The notes below the pieces were generated by a model. It did no database searches, had not been told where the DNA came from, and worked only from the letters and a program-made list of their open reading frames with translations. A program made the position numbers and the translations under genes. This document shows, one piece after another, positions 54,289 through 63,120 of a DNA stretch of 64,000 nucleotides. How positions within the stretch are numbered: the first letter of the stretch is position 1; every line of letters begins with the position of its first letter. The DNA comes from Melioribacter roseus (GTDB lineage Bacteria > Bacteroidota > Ignavibacteria > Ignavibacteriales > Melioribacteraceae), in assembly GCA_020722065.1 (NCBI GenBank), contig DYLK01000002.1, positions 62,001 to 126,000 on the forward strand, given 5' to 3'.

Positions 54289-56682
54289 TCAATTCAGACT
54301 TTTCTTATTAAATTCTTTAATTCTATGCATTATTGAAAAAATAAATCCAATACTCATAATTCCTACACCAATCCAAATAAGACTAACGAAAGGTTTTAGA
54401 CTTGCTTCAACAGTAAATATTTGTTTGGGTATAGTTATTTGTGAATCTGATTTATTTATTTGAAGTTGAATTTGTCCCATTGCATTTAATCCAACAAGTT
54501 GGGCAATATAGTTTTCTGAAATTTGTTGAGGAATAGATTGTCTATTGGCTTTTTCGATTATTTGGCTAATTTCAAACTCGTTATCTTTTCCATTTTCAGT
54601 TACAATAACTTTAGCAATAATTGTCATTTTTTCGCCACTTTGCATCGCTTCCATAAAGCCTTCGGAAAATTTGAACGAGTCAAATCTTATTTGCAAATTA
54701 TCGAATTGCTTTGTTTCGCCTTTTTTTAATTCAAGAATTTCAGCATTTGCCTTATTTCTACCATCATCATAACTTACTGGGGAAATATAAAAATCGTATG
54801 ATAAATTTGCATCCATGTCTGGTTCCCGCATCATGGAATTATCCATTTCAACAATAAACATAACTGGAGAAAGGTTTTTAATATTCCCATTCTTTTCAAT
54901 TTCCACATTGAATTTATATTTTTCGTTATCAAAAACTTCAAATCCAGTAAATGTTAAATTATGACCAAATACTTCAACTTTTTCGCCTTTTGGTAATTGA
55001 ACTTGATTTTGCTTTGAATAACCTCCATTTCCAATAACACCAAGAATGAAAATTGAAATCCCAATATGAGCAAGATAAACTCCCATCGCAGAAAAGCGTT
55101 TTTTGATTATATGAATAGCTTTAATTGAATTTACATACAACGCCATCAAACTGGAAAGAATAATTAAAATGTATAAGGCATTGTAAACATTTCCTAATAA
55201 AACAATTGCGATAGTAAAAATCACACTGAAAATTGCTGGATTTTTTAAGTCTTGTAAAATTTGTTTGAAAGGTGTTTTATTCCATTTTAGAACAAAGCTA
55301 ATCACATTTAAAAATGCCATAATTATCGCAAGTGGAAGTGTCATTTTATTGTAAAATGAAATATCAACTGTGTTTCCAAAAATTGGGAGAGATGTACCAA
55401 AAATTATTATTGATGCCGAGCCAAGTAAAGTAACGGTAGCAGTAAAAAGTGCTAATTCTCGCGACCAGATATTTTCTTCATAAGTAAAATTAGCTTCTAA
55501 ATACTTCCAACGGATTGCAATTGAAATTAACCCAATTAGGAAGAAAAACATCAAAAAAGCTAATAAAACAATGAAGATTACTTTCCCAGGAGCAACAAAA
55601 GAATGAACTGAAGCATCACTTAAAACACCACTTCTTGTTAAAAATGTACTATATAAAACAAGAATATATGTTAAAATTGACAAAATTAAATTGGTTTTTA
55701 CGAATCGCCCAGAAGTTCCTTCCTTTTCGATGGATCTTTTCTGCACTAACATTGTGTGAATTCCCGCAACTGCAATTATCCACGGAACAAGACTTGAGTT
55801 TTCAACTGGGTCCCAGCCCCACCAACCGCCCCAACCAAGAACGCCGTAAGCCCAATATCCGCCAAGCATAATTGCTACTCCCAATACTAAAGCAACACCA
55901 AGAAGCCAAGGTAATGAATCTTGAACCCAAGTTTTATAATCATTTTTCATTAGTGCTGAAATTGCAAACGAAAATGGGACTGCCGACATTGCAAAACCAA
56001 TAAATAAAAATGGTGGATGAATTTGCATCCAAAAGTTTTGTAGCAGTGCGTTCATTCCAACGCCGTTTATTATAAAATCGTTTATTTTAATTCCTTCTTT
56101 TTCCAGCAAAGCAACAAAATCAGCTGTAACTTTCACAAAAAAAGTTGAATTAGATTCATCTTGAAAAATAAATTTTTGTAAAAATGGAAGATTTAAGTAT
56201 GCTTGATTTACAAACTTTAGACTCACAAATTTTTCACTCGCCCAAATGTATGTAAATGGATTATCAAACAATGGATTTACCAGAATTAGGAGGAAGAAAA
56301 TAGTAAAAACAAAAACCATCATCACTCGCGATTCTAAGTCTTCTCGTTTTGATGTATAATCCATTAAAAATAGCCCAATTATTACGGAAAATAAAATCCA
56401 AAGAAGAATACTTCCTTCTTGCCCAGCAAAAAATGAGGAGATTAATAATCCGAGCGGAAGAGAGTTGTCGCTGTAATTATAAACATATTTGAATTGATAT
56501 TGGTGAGTTATGATAATGAAAAGGAAATAAAGTGAAGCCAATAACACAGAAATCGTCATAATATGGTAACCAATTCGAGCTAATTTTTTGCTATTTTGAT
56601 AACCTTTGAAGTCAAGATAGTAAAGAACAATTGTATATATACTTGCTAAAAGGGCAGCAAATAAAAATATATTTCCAATCAT
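54289..56682 (-). CDS. ccmF: Cytochrome c maturation heme lyase subunit CcmF
   Basis: The 797-residue membrane protein has about 14 membrane segments. The Trp-rich heme motif is GWGGWWGWDPVENSSLVPW; a His in QIHPPFLFIGFAMS fits a heme ligand. A periplasmic beta domain lies near the C-terminus (about 575-755). CcmF attaches heme from CcmE to apocytochrome c. It starts 12 bases after ccmE. No CcmH partner is encoded here. Confidence 0.94.
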   Translation of the reverse strand: MIGNIFLFAALLASIYTIVLYYLDFKGYQNSKKLARIGYHIMTISVLLASLYFLFIIITHQYQFKYVYNYSDNSLPLGLLISSFFAGQEGSILLWILFSVIIGLFLMDYTSKREDLESRVMMVFVFTIFFLLILVNPLFDNPFTYIWASEKFVSLKFVNQAYLNLPFLQKFIFQDESNSTFFVKVTADFVALLEKEGIKINDFIINGVGMNALLQNFWMQIHPPFLFIGFAMSAVPFSFAISALMKNDYKTWVQDSLPWLLGVALVLGVAIMLGGYWAYGVLGWGGWWGWDPVENSSLVPWIIAVAGIHTMLVQKRSIEKEGTSGRFVKTNLILSILTYILVLYSTFLTRSGVLSDASVHSFVAPGKVIFIVLLAFLMFFFLIGLISIAIRWKYLEANFTYEENIWSRELALFTATVTLLGSASIIIFGTSLPIFGNTVDISFYNKMTLPLAIIMAFLNVISFVLKWNKTPFKQILQDLKNPAIFSVIFTIAIVLLGNVYNALYILIILSSLMALYVNSIKAIHIIKKRFSAMGVYLAHIGISIFILGVIGNGGYSKQNQVQLPKGEKVEVFGHNLTFTGFEVFDNEKYKFNVEIEKNGNIKNLSPVMFIVEMDNSMMREPDMDANLSYDFYISPVSYDDGRNKANAEILELKKGETKQFDNLQIRFDSFKFSEGFMEAMQSGEKMTIIAKVIVTENGKDNEFEISQIIEKANRQSIPQQISENYIAQLVGLNAMGQIQLQINKSDSQITIPKQIFTVEASLKPFVSLIWIGVGIMSIGFIFSIMHRIKEFNKKSLN

Positions 56683-56694
56683 CTGAAATCCTTT

Positions 56695-57081
56695 CTAGGA
56701 ATTTTTTGCGGTTTGTGAATCTTGATATTTTGAAGGACACTTTGTGAGAATATCTTTTGCTTTAAAAACTCCATTATGGAATTTCCCAGTTACAACAATG
56801 CTTGTTGCGTGATCAAAATTATTCGGAATTGTTCCTTTATAAACAACTTTTATTTCATTCCCTTTATTGTCATTCATAAAAAAAGAAAATTCATTGTTTT
56901 TTGTATCTATTACGTATTTTTTACTTTTATCCCAACTTCCTGTTACTTTCACAATTTTTGTCGATTTCATAACTTTTTGGAAATCATTTTCGTATTTGAT
57001 ATTTGTTTCTGTGAATAAATATCCCATAATTGCAAAAAATACAACAATAATAATTCCACCGAAAATATATTTATTCTTCAT
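56695..57081 (-). CDS. ccmE: Heme chaperone CcmE, Cys (CxxxY) variant
   Basis: The 128-residue protein has an N-terminal membrane anchor (about 6-23) and the OB-fold domain with KVTGSW and VVYKGTIPNNF. The heme-binding position, usually His in HxxxY, is Cys115 in KCPSKY (Tyr119). The CxxxY form is known from Desulfovibrio and archaea and goes with a modified CCM system (I*). The ATG at 57081 lies inside the ccmD 3' end. Confidence 0.92.
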   Translation of the reverse strand: MKNKYIFGGIIIVVFFAIMGYLFTETNIKYENDFQKVMKSTKIVKVTGSWDKSKKYVIDTKNNEFSFFMNDNKGNEIKVVYKGTIPNNFDHATSIVVTGKFHNGVFKAKDILTKCPSKYQDSQTAKNS

Positions 57082-57217
57082 TTTTTCCCTCTTTCAATAT
57101 TGATTCAACTGATTTAATTCTTTTATTAATATTATTTACAAGAAAGAAAATTCCAATCCAAATTACAACTGTAATTATAAAAACGATATATATTGAATTT
57201 TGACTAAGAAATTCCAT
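57071..57217 (-). CDS. ccmD: CcmD-like small membrane protein
   Basis: This 48-residue frame starts MEFLSQNSIYIVFIITVVIW. It has one membrane helix (about 8-27) followed by a charged helix (NKRIKSVESILKEGK), as in CcmD. It shares a base with the ccmC stop (TAATG) and overlaps the ccmE start by 11 bases. CcmD helps release heme-loaded CcmE from the CcmC complex. Sequence similarity is not strong; position and topology carry the call. Confidence 0.8.
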   Translation of the reverse strand: MEFLSQNSIYIVFIITVVIWIGIFFLVNNINKRIKSVESILKEGKNEE

Positions 57218-57927
57218 TATAAAATAGTCTCCCGATTTTTAAGTTTTTCTTTGATAATAATTGCTCGGTAATTTAAGTTCCAAAGCCAATAAAAAAGTAT
57301 TGTAAAAGATAAAAGTGAAAGGAAAAATATAAACAACATATTTCCATTCATATGAAATTCCACAATTGGTCCAGAAGTTGTATCGTCAGCAGAACCAGGG
57401 TGCAAACCATCCATAATTCGTGGCATAATAAATGTAAAAAATGGTACAGTCAAAAATGCAAAAATTGAGTAAACCGCCGAAAGATTTGCTCTCTTTTCCT
57501 CTTGTTCAATTGCCGAACGCAATGCGAAAAGTGAGCCATAAATTAAAAGTAAGATGAAAAATGAAGTTTCTCGCGGGTCCCAATTCCAAAATGAACCCCA
57601 ATTAAATTTTGCCCAAATTGAACCTGTAACTGTCGCCAAAATTGCAAAAACAAATCCAATTTCTAAGGATGCTAAAGATTTTGCATCGTTTTTCAAGTCT
57701 TTAGTTCTTAGATAACTTATGCCATAAATCATAGAAAGTAAGAAAGCAATTGAAGCCAACCAAGCCGTTGGTACGTGGAAAAAGATGATTTTTGCTAATT
57801 CTCCTAAACCTGGAATGAATGGAAATTCATACCAAAATTGCGGTTTTTCTACGATTGGGAATGTTAATCCAGCATAGAATACAAATATCATCAGTATAAA
57901 TAAAAAAGATTTAATATAGTTATTCAT
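57217..57927 (-). CDS. ccmC: Heme-handling membrane protein CcmC
   Basis: The 236-residue protein has six membrane segments, the Trp-rich motif WAKFNWGSFWNWDPRET and flanking His in FFHVPTAWLAS and EFHMNGN. CcmC places heme on CcmE. It is the first gene of ccmC-ccmD-ccmE-ccmF. The ABC transporter genes ccmA and ccmB are not next to it; a flippase gene lies 59 bases upstream. ATG at 57927. Confidence 0.93.
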   Translation of the reverse strand: MNNYIKSFLFILMIFVFYAGLTFPIVEKPQFWYEFPFIPGLGELAKIIFFHVPTAWLASIAFLLSMIYGISYLRTKDLKNDAKSLASLEIGFVFAILATVTGSIWAKFNWGSFWNWDPRETSFFILLLIYGSLFALRSAIEQEEKRANLSAVYSIFAFLTVPFFTFIMPRIMDGLHPGSADDTTSGPIVEFHMNGNMLFIFFLSLLSFTILFYWLWNLNYRAIIIKEKLKNRETIL

Positions 57928-57985
57928 TTTTCTCTAAAATAATAATACGTAATATACTTTTTAATCTAAACAAAAAAAAGAGTTT

Positions 57986-59242
57986 TTAAGATTCAACTGT
58001 CTCTTTTTTATAATAAACTAAAATTGCAAATATTGTAACACATATTTCTGTAATTAACACTGAAAACGCTGTCCCATAAGCTTGAAATTTTGGGACAAAA
58101 ATGAACGAAAGAATTAAATTCATAACTGCAGCAGAAAGGACAATTTTCATTAAATCAGAAATTCGATTTAAATTAATTAGTAACTGAATACCAAAAATAT
58201 TGCTAAAGAAAATAATAAAAGGTAAAAAAGAAATCATTTTTAGCAAATTTGCAGATGAAGAATACTGACTTCCTAAAACAATGCTTACAATTTCTGAAGA
58301 GAAAAAGAAAGTGATAATAGAAATAATCAAAGCTATACTTCCACCAAAACTTGCAATTTTTTTCACAAACTCAATTCCATTTTGCAGATTTTCATCCAAA
58401 AGAAGCGAAACTCGAGGAAATACCGATTGGCTGAAAACTCCCATTATTCCCTGTATTGCCATTCTAATTTTATCGATTCCAACCCAATAACCAACAATTG
58501 TATTATTAGTAAAAAAACCAAGGATTACGACATTAGATGTTGTGTATAAATTTATTCCCAAATTTGTAATAAAATACTGCCAACTTTCAACTAATTCCGC
58601 AACAAAAGTACTTTTTTTGGGAAATCTGAATTTGTAACCAAACATAAATATCAAAATTCCCAGACTGATTAAAAACACCAAAAGAGAAGAAAAAGAATTA
58701 ATTGCAACGTATAAAATATAATCTTCAGGTTGCGATATAAACCCAAAAATTAGAATAAGTGAAATAGTCTTTGCCAAAATAGTAATTCCCGTTATCACAC
58801 TCATTTTTTCAATTCCTTGAAAATACCAAATTGGGAAAAATGAAATACTTACAACTGAAATTAGCGTTAAAACACTAATTTGAACATTTTCATTTGAAAT
58901 CTGAAAAATTAGAAATACTATTATTAAAAGTGCAACCCCGACTAAAAATATCAGAAATTTTATCATAAATATTGTAGAAACAAAATCATCCAACTTTTCT
59001 TTTTCATTACGTAAAATCGAGATTTTCCTTGTTGCTGAATAGTAAAAACCATAATCCAAAACCAATTGAAAATATCCGAAAATTGCTGCTATAAAATTAA
59101 TCAAACCAAATTTTTCTGGACTAATAATCCTTACAATGTATGGAATTGTAATCATCGGCAAAATGTAATTTGATATTTGCAGAATTGAAAGTGCCGAAAA
59201 ATTGGCAAAAACAGCCTTATAATCATTTTTATGGGAAATCAT
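57986..59242 (-). CDS. Oligosaccharide flippase (Wzx/MATE-like)
   Basis: The 418-residue membrane protein has about 12 to 14 helices and the family N-terminus (SNYILPMITIPYIVRIISPEKFG). Such proteins flip lipid-linked glycans across the inner membrane. The start chosen is the ATG at 59242, which overlaps the upstream stop (ATGA); a TTG four codons earlier is less likely. No glycosyltransferases are nearby, so the glycan is unknown. Confidence 0.88.
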   Translation of the reverse strand: MISHKNDYKAVFANFSALSILQISNYILPMITIPYIVRIISPEKFGLINFIAAIFGYFQLVLDYGFYYSATRKISILRNEKEKLDDFVSTIFMIKFLIFLVGVALLIIVFLIFQISNENVQISVLTLISVVSISFFPIWYFQGIEKMSVITGITILAKTISLILIFGFISQPEDYILYVAINSFSSLLVFLISLGILIFMFGYKFRFPKKSTFVAELVESWQYFITNLGINLYTTSNVVILGFFTNNTIVGYWVGIDKIRMAIQGIMGVFSQSVFPRVSLLLDENLQNGIEFVKKIASFGGSIALIISIITFFFSSEIVSIVLGSQYSSSANLLKMISFLPFIIFFSNIFGIQLLINLNRISDLMKIVLSAAVMNLILSFIFVPKFQAYGTAFSVLITEICVTIFAILVYYKKETVES

Positions 59243-60474
59243 TTCTTGAACCAAATTTCTGGATTTTCGGCTTTTTTACCTTTCCAAATTTGGAAATGCA
59301 TTACTTTCCCTTCGATTGTTTCCGAAACTTCGCCGAGAATTTCGCCCGATTTCACTTGACTTCCTTCCAAAACTCGTAAATTGCCAACATTCCCGTAAAC
59401 TGTTTTGTAATTATTTCCGTGATTTACAATTACAACACTTCCATAACCAGGCAACCATTGAATTACAGAAACAATTCCATCAGAAACCACTTTTATTTCG
59501 GGATATTTCCCTACCAAAAAATTCACACCAGATGAAACTGTAACAGTTTTTGTGGTTTGATTTGTTACATTTCCAAATTTTTGTATAATCCGTGCATTTG
59601 ACACTGGTTTTGGCAAATTTCCTTTCAGATTTGCAAATTTTTCGCCCGAAATAAAATTGAATTTTTCTCGTTTTTCATCCGCAATTTTTACTTCCTTTTT
59701 TATAGGTTTTTTCTCTTCAGATTTAGTTATTTCAGTTTTATTACTTTTTCTAATTTCATCTTCAATCAATTTTTGTATTAATTTGGTAATTTTTTCTTCA
59801 TCTTTTCTTTTCTGATTGACTAAGTTCGACATTCCTTTTTTATTTTTTCTGATTTTTAATAAAGCCGACAACTTATCTTGTTGTTTTCCAACAACCAAAT
59901 TTTCACTCTTTTTTGATTCAACTAAAGCAAATTTTAATTTGTTTTCACTTTCCAATAAATTTTCTCGATTTGCCGAAAGTTCTTTTTCTAAATTTTTGAG
60001 ATTTTCAATTTTTTGATTGATTTTTCTTGATAAATATTCATCCCAAAATTGATTTTCATAAATTTCAGAAAAAGTTTTAGAATCAAAAAGAAAATCCAAC
60101 CAAGTTACTTCTCGTTGTTTATATCTAAAAACAAGATATTTCTGCAATTCACTCTTCAATTTTTTCTGATTAGCAATATTTTCTGAAATCATAAAATTCA
60201 ACGAATCAATATTTTTTCGCTCAATACCTATCCGATTTTCATACTTTCTTACAACTTTTCCTAATAAAAATAGTTGTTCCTCAATCTTGTCCAATTCTTT
60301 ATCGATGGATTTTTCATTTTTATTCAGATTGGCAATTTCTCTTTCCAATTGTTCAATCTGAGCGTGAATTTCGGAAAGTTTTTTGTTTTCTTGGTCAATT
60401 TGCTCTGAATTTTGGGCAAGCGAAATTCCAAATAGAAAAATCAGAAAAAATATATATTTTGAGATTTTCCCCAT
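59239..60474 (-). CDS. EnvC-like murein hydrolase activator with degenerate M23 domain
   Basis: The 411-residue protein has a signal peptide (ending SLAQ), a long coiled coil (about 25-225), a Lys/Glu-rich linker and a LytM/M23 fold (about 300-411). In the LytM part the first zinc motif (HxxxD) is missing (GVNFLVG), while VNHGNNYKTVYG and MHFQIWKG keep single His. EnvC-type proteins do not cut peptidoglycan but switch on amidases. TAATG coupling to the DUF4292 gene. Confidence 0.88.
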   Translation of the reverse strand: MGKISKYIFFLIFLFGISLAQNSEQIDQENKKLSEIHAQIEQLEREIANLNKNEKSIDKELDKIEEQLFLLGKVVRKYENRIGIERKNIDSLNFMISENIANQKKLKSELQKYLVFRYKQREVTWLDFLFDSKTFSEIYENQFWDEYLSRKINQKIENLKNLEKELSANRENLLESENKLKFALVESKKSENLVVGKQQDKLSALLKIRKNKKGMSNLVNQKRKDEEKITKLIQKLIEDEIRKSNKTEITKSEEKKPIKKEVKIADEKREKFNFISGEKFANLKGNLPKPVSNARIIQKFGNVTNQTTKTVTVSSGVNFLVGKYPEIKVVSDGIVSVIQWLPGYGSVVIVNHGNNYKTVYGNVGNLRVLEGSQVKSGEILGEVSETIEGKVMHFQIWKGKKAENPEIWFKK

Positions 60475-61259
60475 TATTTCATCAAAATTGCGTCTGATGG
60501 GATGTCAATCTTTAGTGAATTAATTTCTTGATTTACAGAAATTGTACTGTATTCAATTTTCATTTCACTATTTTCTGAAAAATTAACAATTTGAATAGAA
60601 TAAGGAAAATCATCTAACCCACTTTTTACTTTCTTAAAATTTGAAAAATTGGCTACAAACAAATCTTTTCCATTTTGCACCAAGTTGAATTTTTCTAAAT
60701 TTAAGCCTTTTTCAGTGATTTGATATTTTTTCATCCAATTTTCTGATACAAATTCGATAAAATATTTTCCATCAATAATTTGATAACGAGTCGGATTTTC
60801 TCGCAAAATTCCAGAATAATCTATTGTTCCAATTAAAATATTTTGAATTTCTTCAGGCGATAAATCAACTTTGAAGAATTTTTTTACAACATTGTTGTTT
60901 GCTTTTCCTGTATAAACTTTGTTGTTAAAAGCATCGAAATAAGTATAAGTTTTTCCACCTAAAAGAAATTGAGCGATTTCCATTCCAAAAATTCCATAAA
61001 CCGATATTAAAAGTGAATCATTTTTCTTGAATTTTAGTTCAAAATCAAAATTTGTTGAAAATTCATCATTATCAATAAAAATTTCGCCTTTTGCAGAAAA
61101 TGATTTCACCTTTCTATTTTTTGCTTCAAGTTTTACAATTAATCTTTCAGCTGGGATTACACTTTCTGTTGGAAGATTTGGTTTTTGAACAATAACTTCA
61201 TTTTGCGAACAACCTATTACAAAGAGTAAAATTGTAAAAAAGATTAGAAAATTCTTCAT
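60474..61259 (-). CDS. DUF4292 lipoprotein
   Basis: The 261-residue protein has a lipobox (FVIGCS, Cys17). The mature part shows the DUF4292 pattern: SFSAKGEIFIDNDEF, SLLISVYGIFGMEIAQFLL and TIDYSG. The layout of paired strands and an early Leu-rich turn recalls LolA/LolB half-barrel lipoprotein carriers; this is inference. It sits between a TPR lipoprotein and the EnvC-like gene, both overlapping by one to four bases, so the three are probably translated together. Confidence 0.8.
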   Translation of the reverse strand: MKNFLIFFTILLFVIGCSQNEVIVQKPNLPTESVIPAERLIVKLEAKNRKVKSFSAKGEIFIDNDEFSTNFDFELKFKKNDSLLISVYGIFGMEIAQFLLGGKTYTYFDAFNNKVYTGKANNNVVKKFFKVDLSPEEIQNILIGTIDYSGILRENPTRYQIIDGKYFIEFVSENWMKKYQITEKGLNLEKFNLVQNGKDLFVANFSNFKKVKSGLDDFPYSIQIVNFSENSEMKIEYSTISVNQEINSLKIDIPSDAILMK

Positions 61260-63070
61260 TTTAACCCATTCTTTATTTTTTCTTCAACATTTTTTAAGGT
61301 TTTATCTTTATCAATCGCAGTTTTCCAATATTCTATTGCTTTTTTTGAATCACCAAGTTTATAATAAACATCGCCCAAATGGTCATAAACTTCAGCATTT
61401 GTCTCATTTTCGGCTAATGCTTTTTCTATCCAAATTTTAGCTTCGTTAAAATTTCCCATCTGAAAATAAACCCAACCTTTTGTATCAAGATAAGAACCGT
61501 TATCTGGGACAAGTTCAAGTGCTTTTGTAACCATTTTTAAAGCTTTTTCAAGTTCATTTTTCTGTTTAGAAAGTGAATAAGCATAATTATTCAAACTTAA
61601 AGCGTCAGTTGAATCTATAGAAATTGCTTTTTCGTAGCTTGCGTTACAATTTTGCCAATCTTCCAAATTGTCATAAACCATTCCCAACATACTATAATTT
61701 GCAGGGTTTGTCGGATCAATTTTTATTGAGTTTTTCAAACTTTCTATTGCTTTTGGATAATTTTTAAGTTGAATATAAGTGTAACCCAACGCCGAATTGG
61801 CATCTTTATCATTTGGATTAAGTTTTACTGCTTTTTCGAGAAATGGCATTGCAAGACTATCTTTTTGTAGCTGACTATAAGATAATCCAAGCAGAAAATT
61901 GATTAGAAAATTATCTGGAAATTTTCCCACAATTCCATATAGAAATTCGGATGATTCTTTGAATTTTTTGGAATCAAATAAATTCCCACCAAGTTGAATT
62001 GCCAAAACGTGATTCCATTCGGCTAATTTATAAGCCTCTTTTAGATAATAAATTGTGAGTGAATCTTGTCGCAATTTCTGATTTACTTCTCCCAAAGTTG
62101 CTTTTATTCGCCAATCCAAAGTGTCTTTATCAATTATTTTAAGTAATTTTTCGGCATAAAAAAGTAAGTTAGTATCTGATTCTGAGTTAAATTCTTCGAT
62201 ATATGAAGAAGAAATCATAAATTTTCTTTCGAAAGGATAATCTCTACTTTCCACTATTTTTTTGAATTCCTCGAAACTTTCTAACCATTGTTTTTTCCCA
62301 ATATATGCGTTTGCCTTATATTCAACAAGCGAAATATCATTTGGATAGACTTTTTCAATATGCGAAATTTGCTTCAAAGCCTCGTCAAATTGTGAATTGC
62401 GAAGTTGGAGTTCTATTACAATTTTTTCAAGATTAATATTAGAAGGATTTATTTCCAACAATTCCTTTGCGTAATTTGTTGTTTCTTCCAAATTTCCCAT
62501 TCTTTCGCTCAAATCTGCCATATCAACTAAAATTTGAAATTCGGGTCCAGTTGTGTGTAAAATCTTTTTATAATAATCCATAGCAAGGCTCGGACGTTTT
62601 GCTTCGCTCAATTTTGCCATTCCATAAAGTGCTTGTATATCGAGTGAATCTAATTTCAAAACAGCTTGATAATGCGTGATTGCAGAATCTCGTAGTTGCG
62701 AGAAATTAAAGATTTCCGCCGCAAGCATTCTGTAATCACGATTTTCAGGATCTAACTTTATTGCCGATTGGATTGATTTTATCGCATTCCCAACTTTATT
62801 TATTCTATAAAAATCTCGTGCAAGTGCAAAATGAATTCCAGCAGAAGAATCGTAATTCAAAGCATCCAAATATTCTAAAATTGCGGTTGCATATTCCCCT
62901 TTTTGGTCGAGCATTACGCCATTTATGAATTTTTCTTTTGCGATGCTATTTCTAATTTCTTTTGAAACTGCTCGACTTTTAACAATATTTTTAGGTTCAT
63001 TTTGTGTATTTACACTGCTGCACGCAACAGTAAAAAGTATAATAAATAATAGATATTTTAGATTTTTCAT
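61256..63070 (-). CDS. TPR-repeat lipoprotein
   Basis: The 604-residue protein has a lipobox (LFTVACSS, Cys17) and at least twelve TPR units spread over about residues 45-595, for example AIESLKNSIKIDPTNPANY and AIEYWKTAIDKDKTL. TPR scaffolds bind other proteins; a role in envelope assembly is likely from the neighbours. ATGA coupling to the DUF4292 gene. A promoter-like element precedes it. Confidence 0.88.
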   Translation of the reverse strand: MKNLKYLLFIILFTVACSSVNTQNEPKNIVKSRAVSKEIRNSIAKEKFINGVMLDQKGEYATAILEYLDALNYDSSAGIHFALARDFYRINKVGNAIKSIQSAIKLDPENRDYRMLAAEIFNFSQLRDSAITHYQAVLKLDSLDIQALYGMAKLSEAKRPSLAMDYYKKILHTTGPEFQILVDMADLSERMGNLEETTNYAKELLEINPSNINLEKIVIELQLRNSQFDEALKQISHIEKVYPNDISLVEYKANAYIGKKQWLESFEEFKKIVESRDYPFERKFMISSSYIEEFNSESDTNLLFYAEKLLKIIDKDTLDWRIKATLGEVNQKLRQDSLTIYYLKEAYKLAEWNHVLAIQLGGNLFDSKKFKESSEFLYGIVGKFPDNFLINFLLGLSYSQLQKDSLAMPFLEKAVKLNPNDKDANSALGYTYIQLKNYPKAIESLKNSIKIDPTNPANYSMLGMVYDNLEDWQNCNASYEKAISIDSTDALSLNNYAYSLSKQKNELEKALKMVTKALELVPDNGSYLDTKGWVYFQMGNFNEAKIWIEKALAENETNAEVYDHLGDVYYKLGDSKKAIEYWKTAIDKDKTLKNVEEKIKNGLK

Positions 63071-63090
63071 AAGATAATAAATTAATGTTG

Positions 63091-63120
63091 GAAATATAAT
63101 TAAGGAATGGTATTTACAAA
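63091..63120 (-). promoter_or_regulatory. Candidate promoter of the TPR-DUF4292-EnvC-flippase unit
   Basis: On the minus strand, TTTG (63117-63120), 18 bases, then TATATTTC (63091-63098), one mismatch from TAnnTTTG, about 20 bases before the ATG at 63070. Confidence 0.4.
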
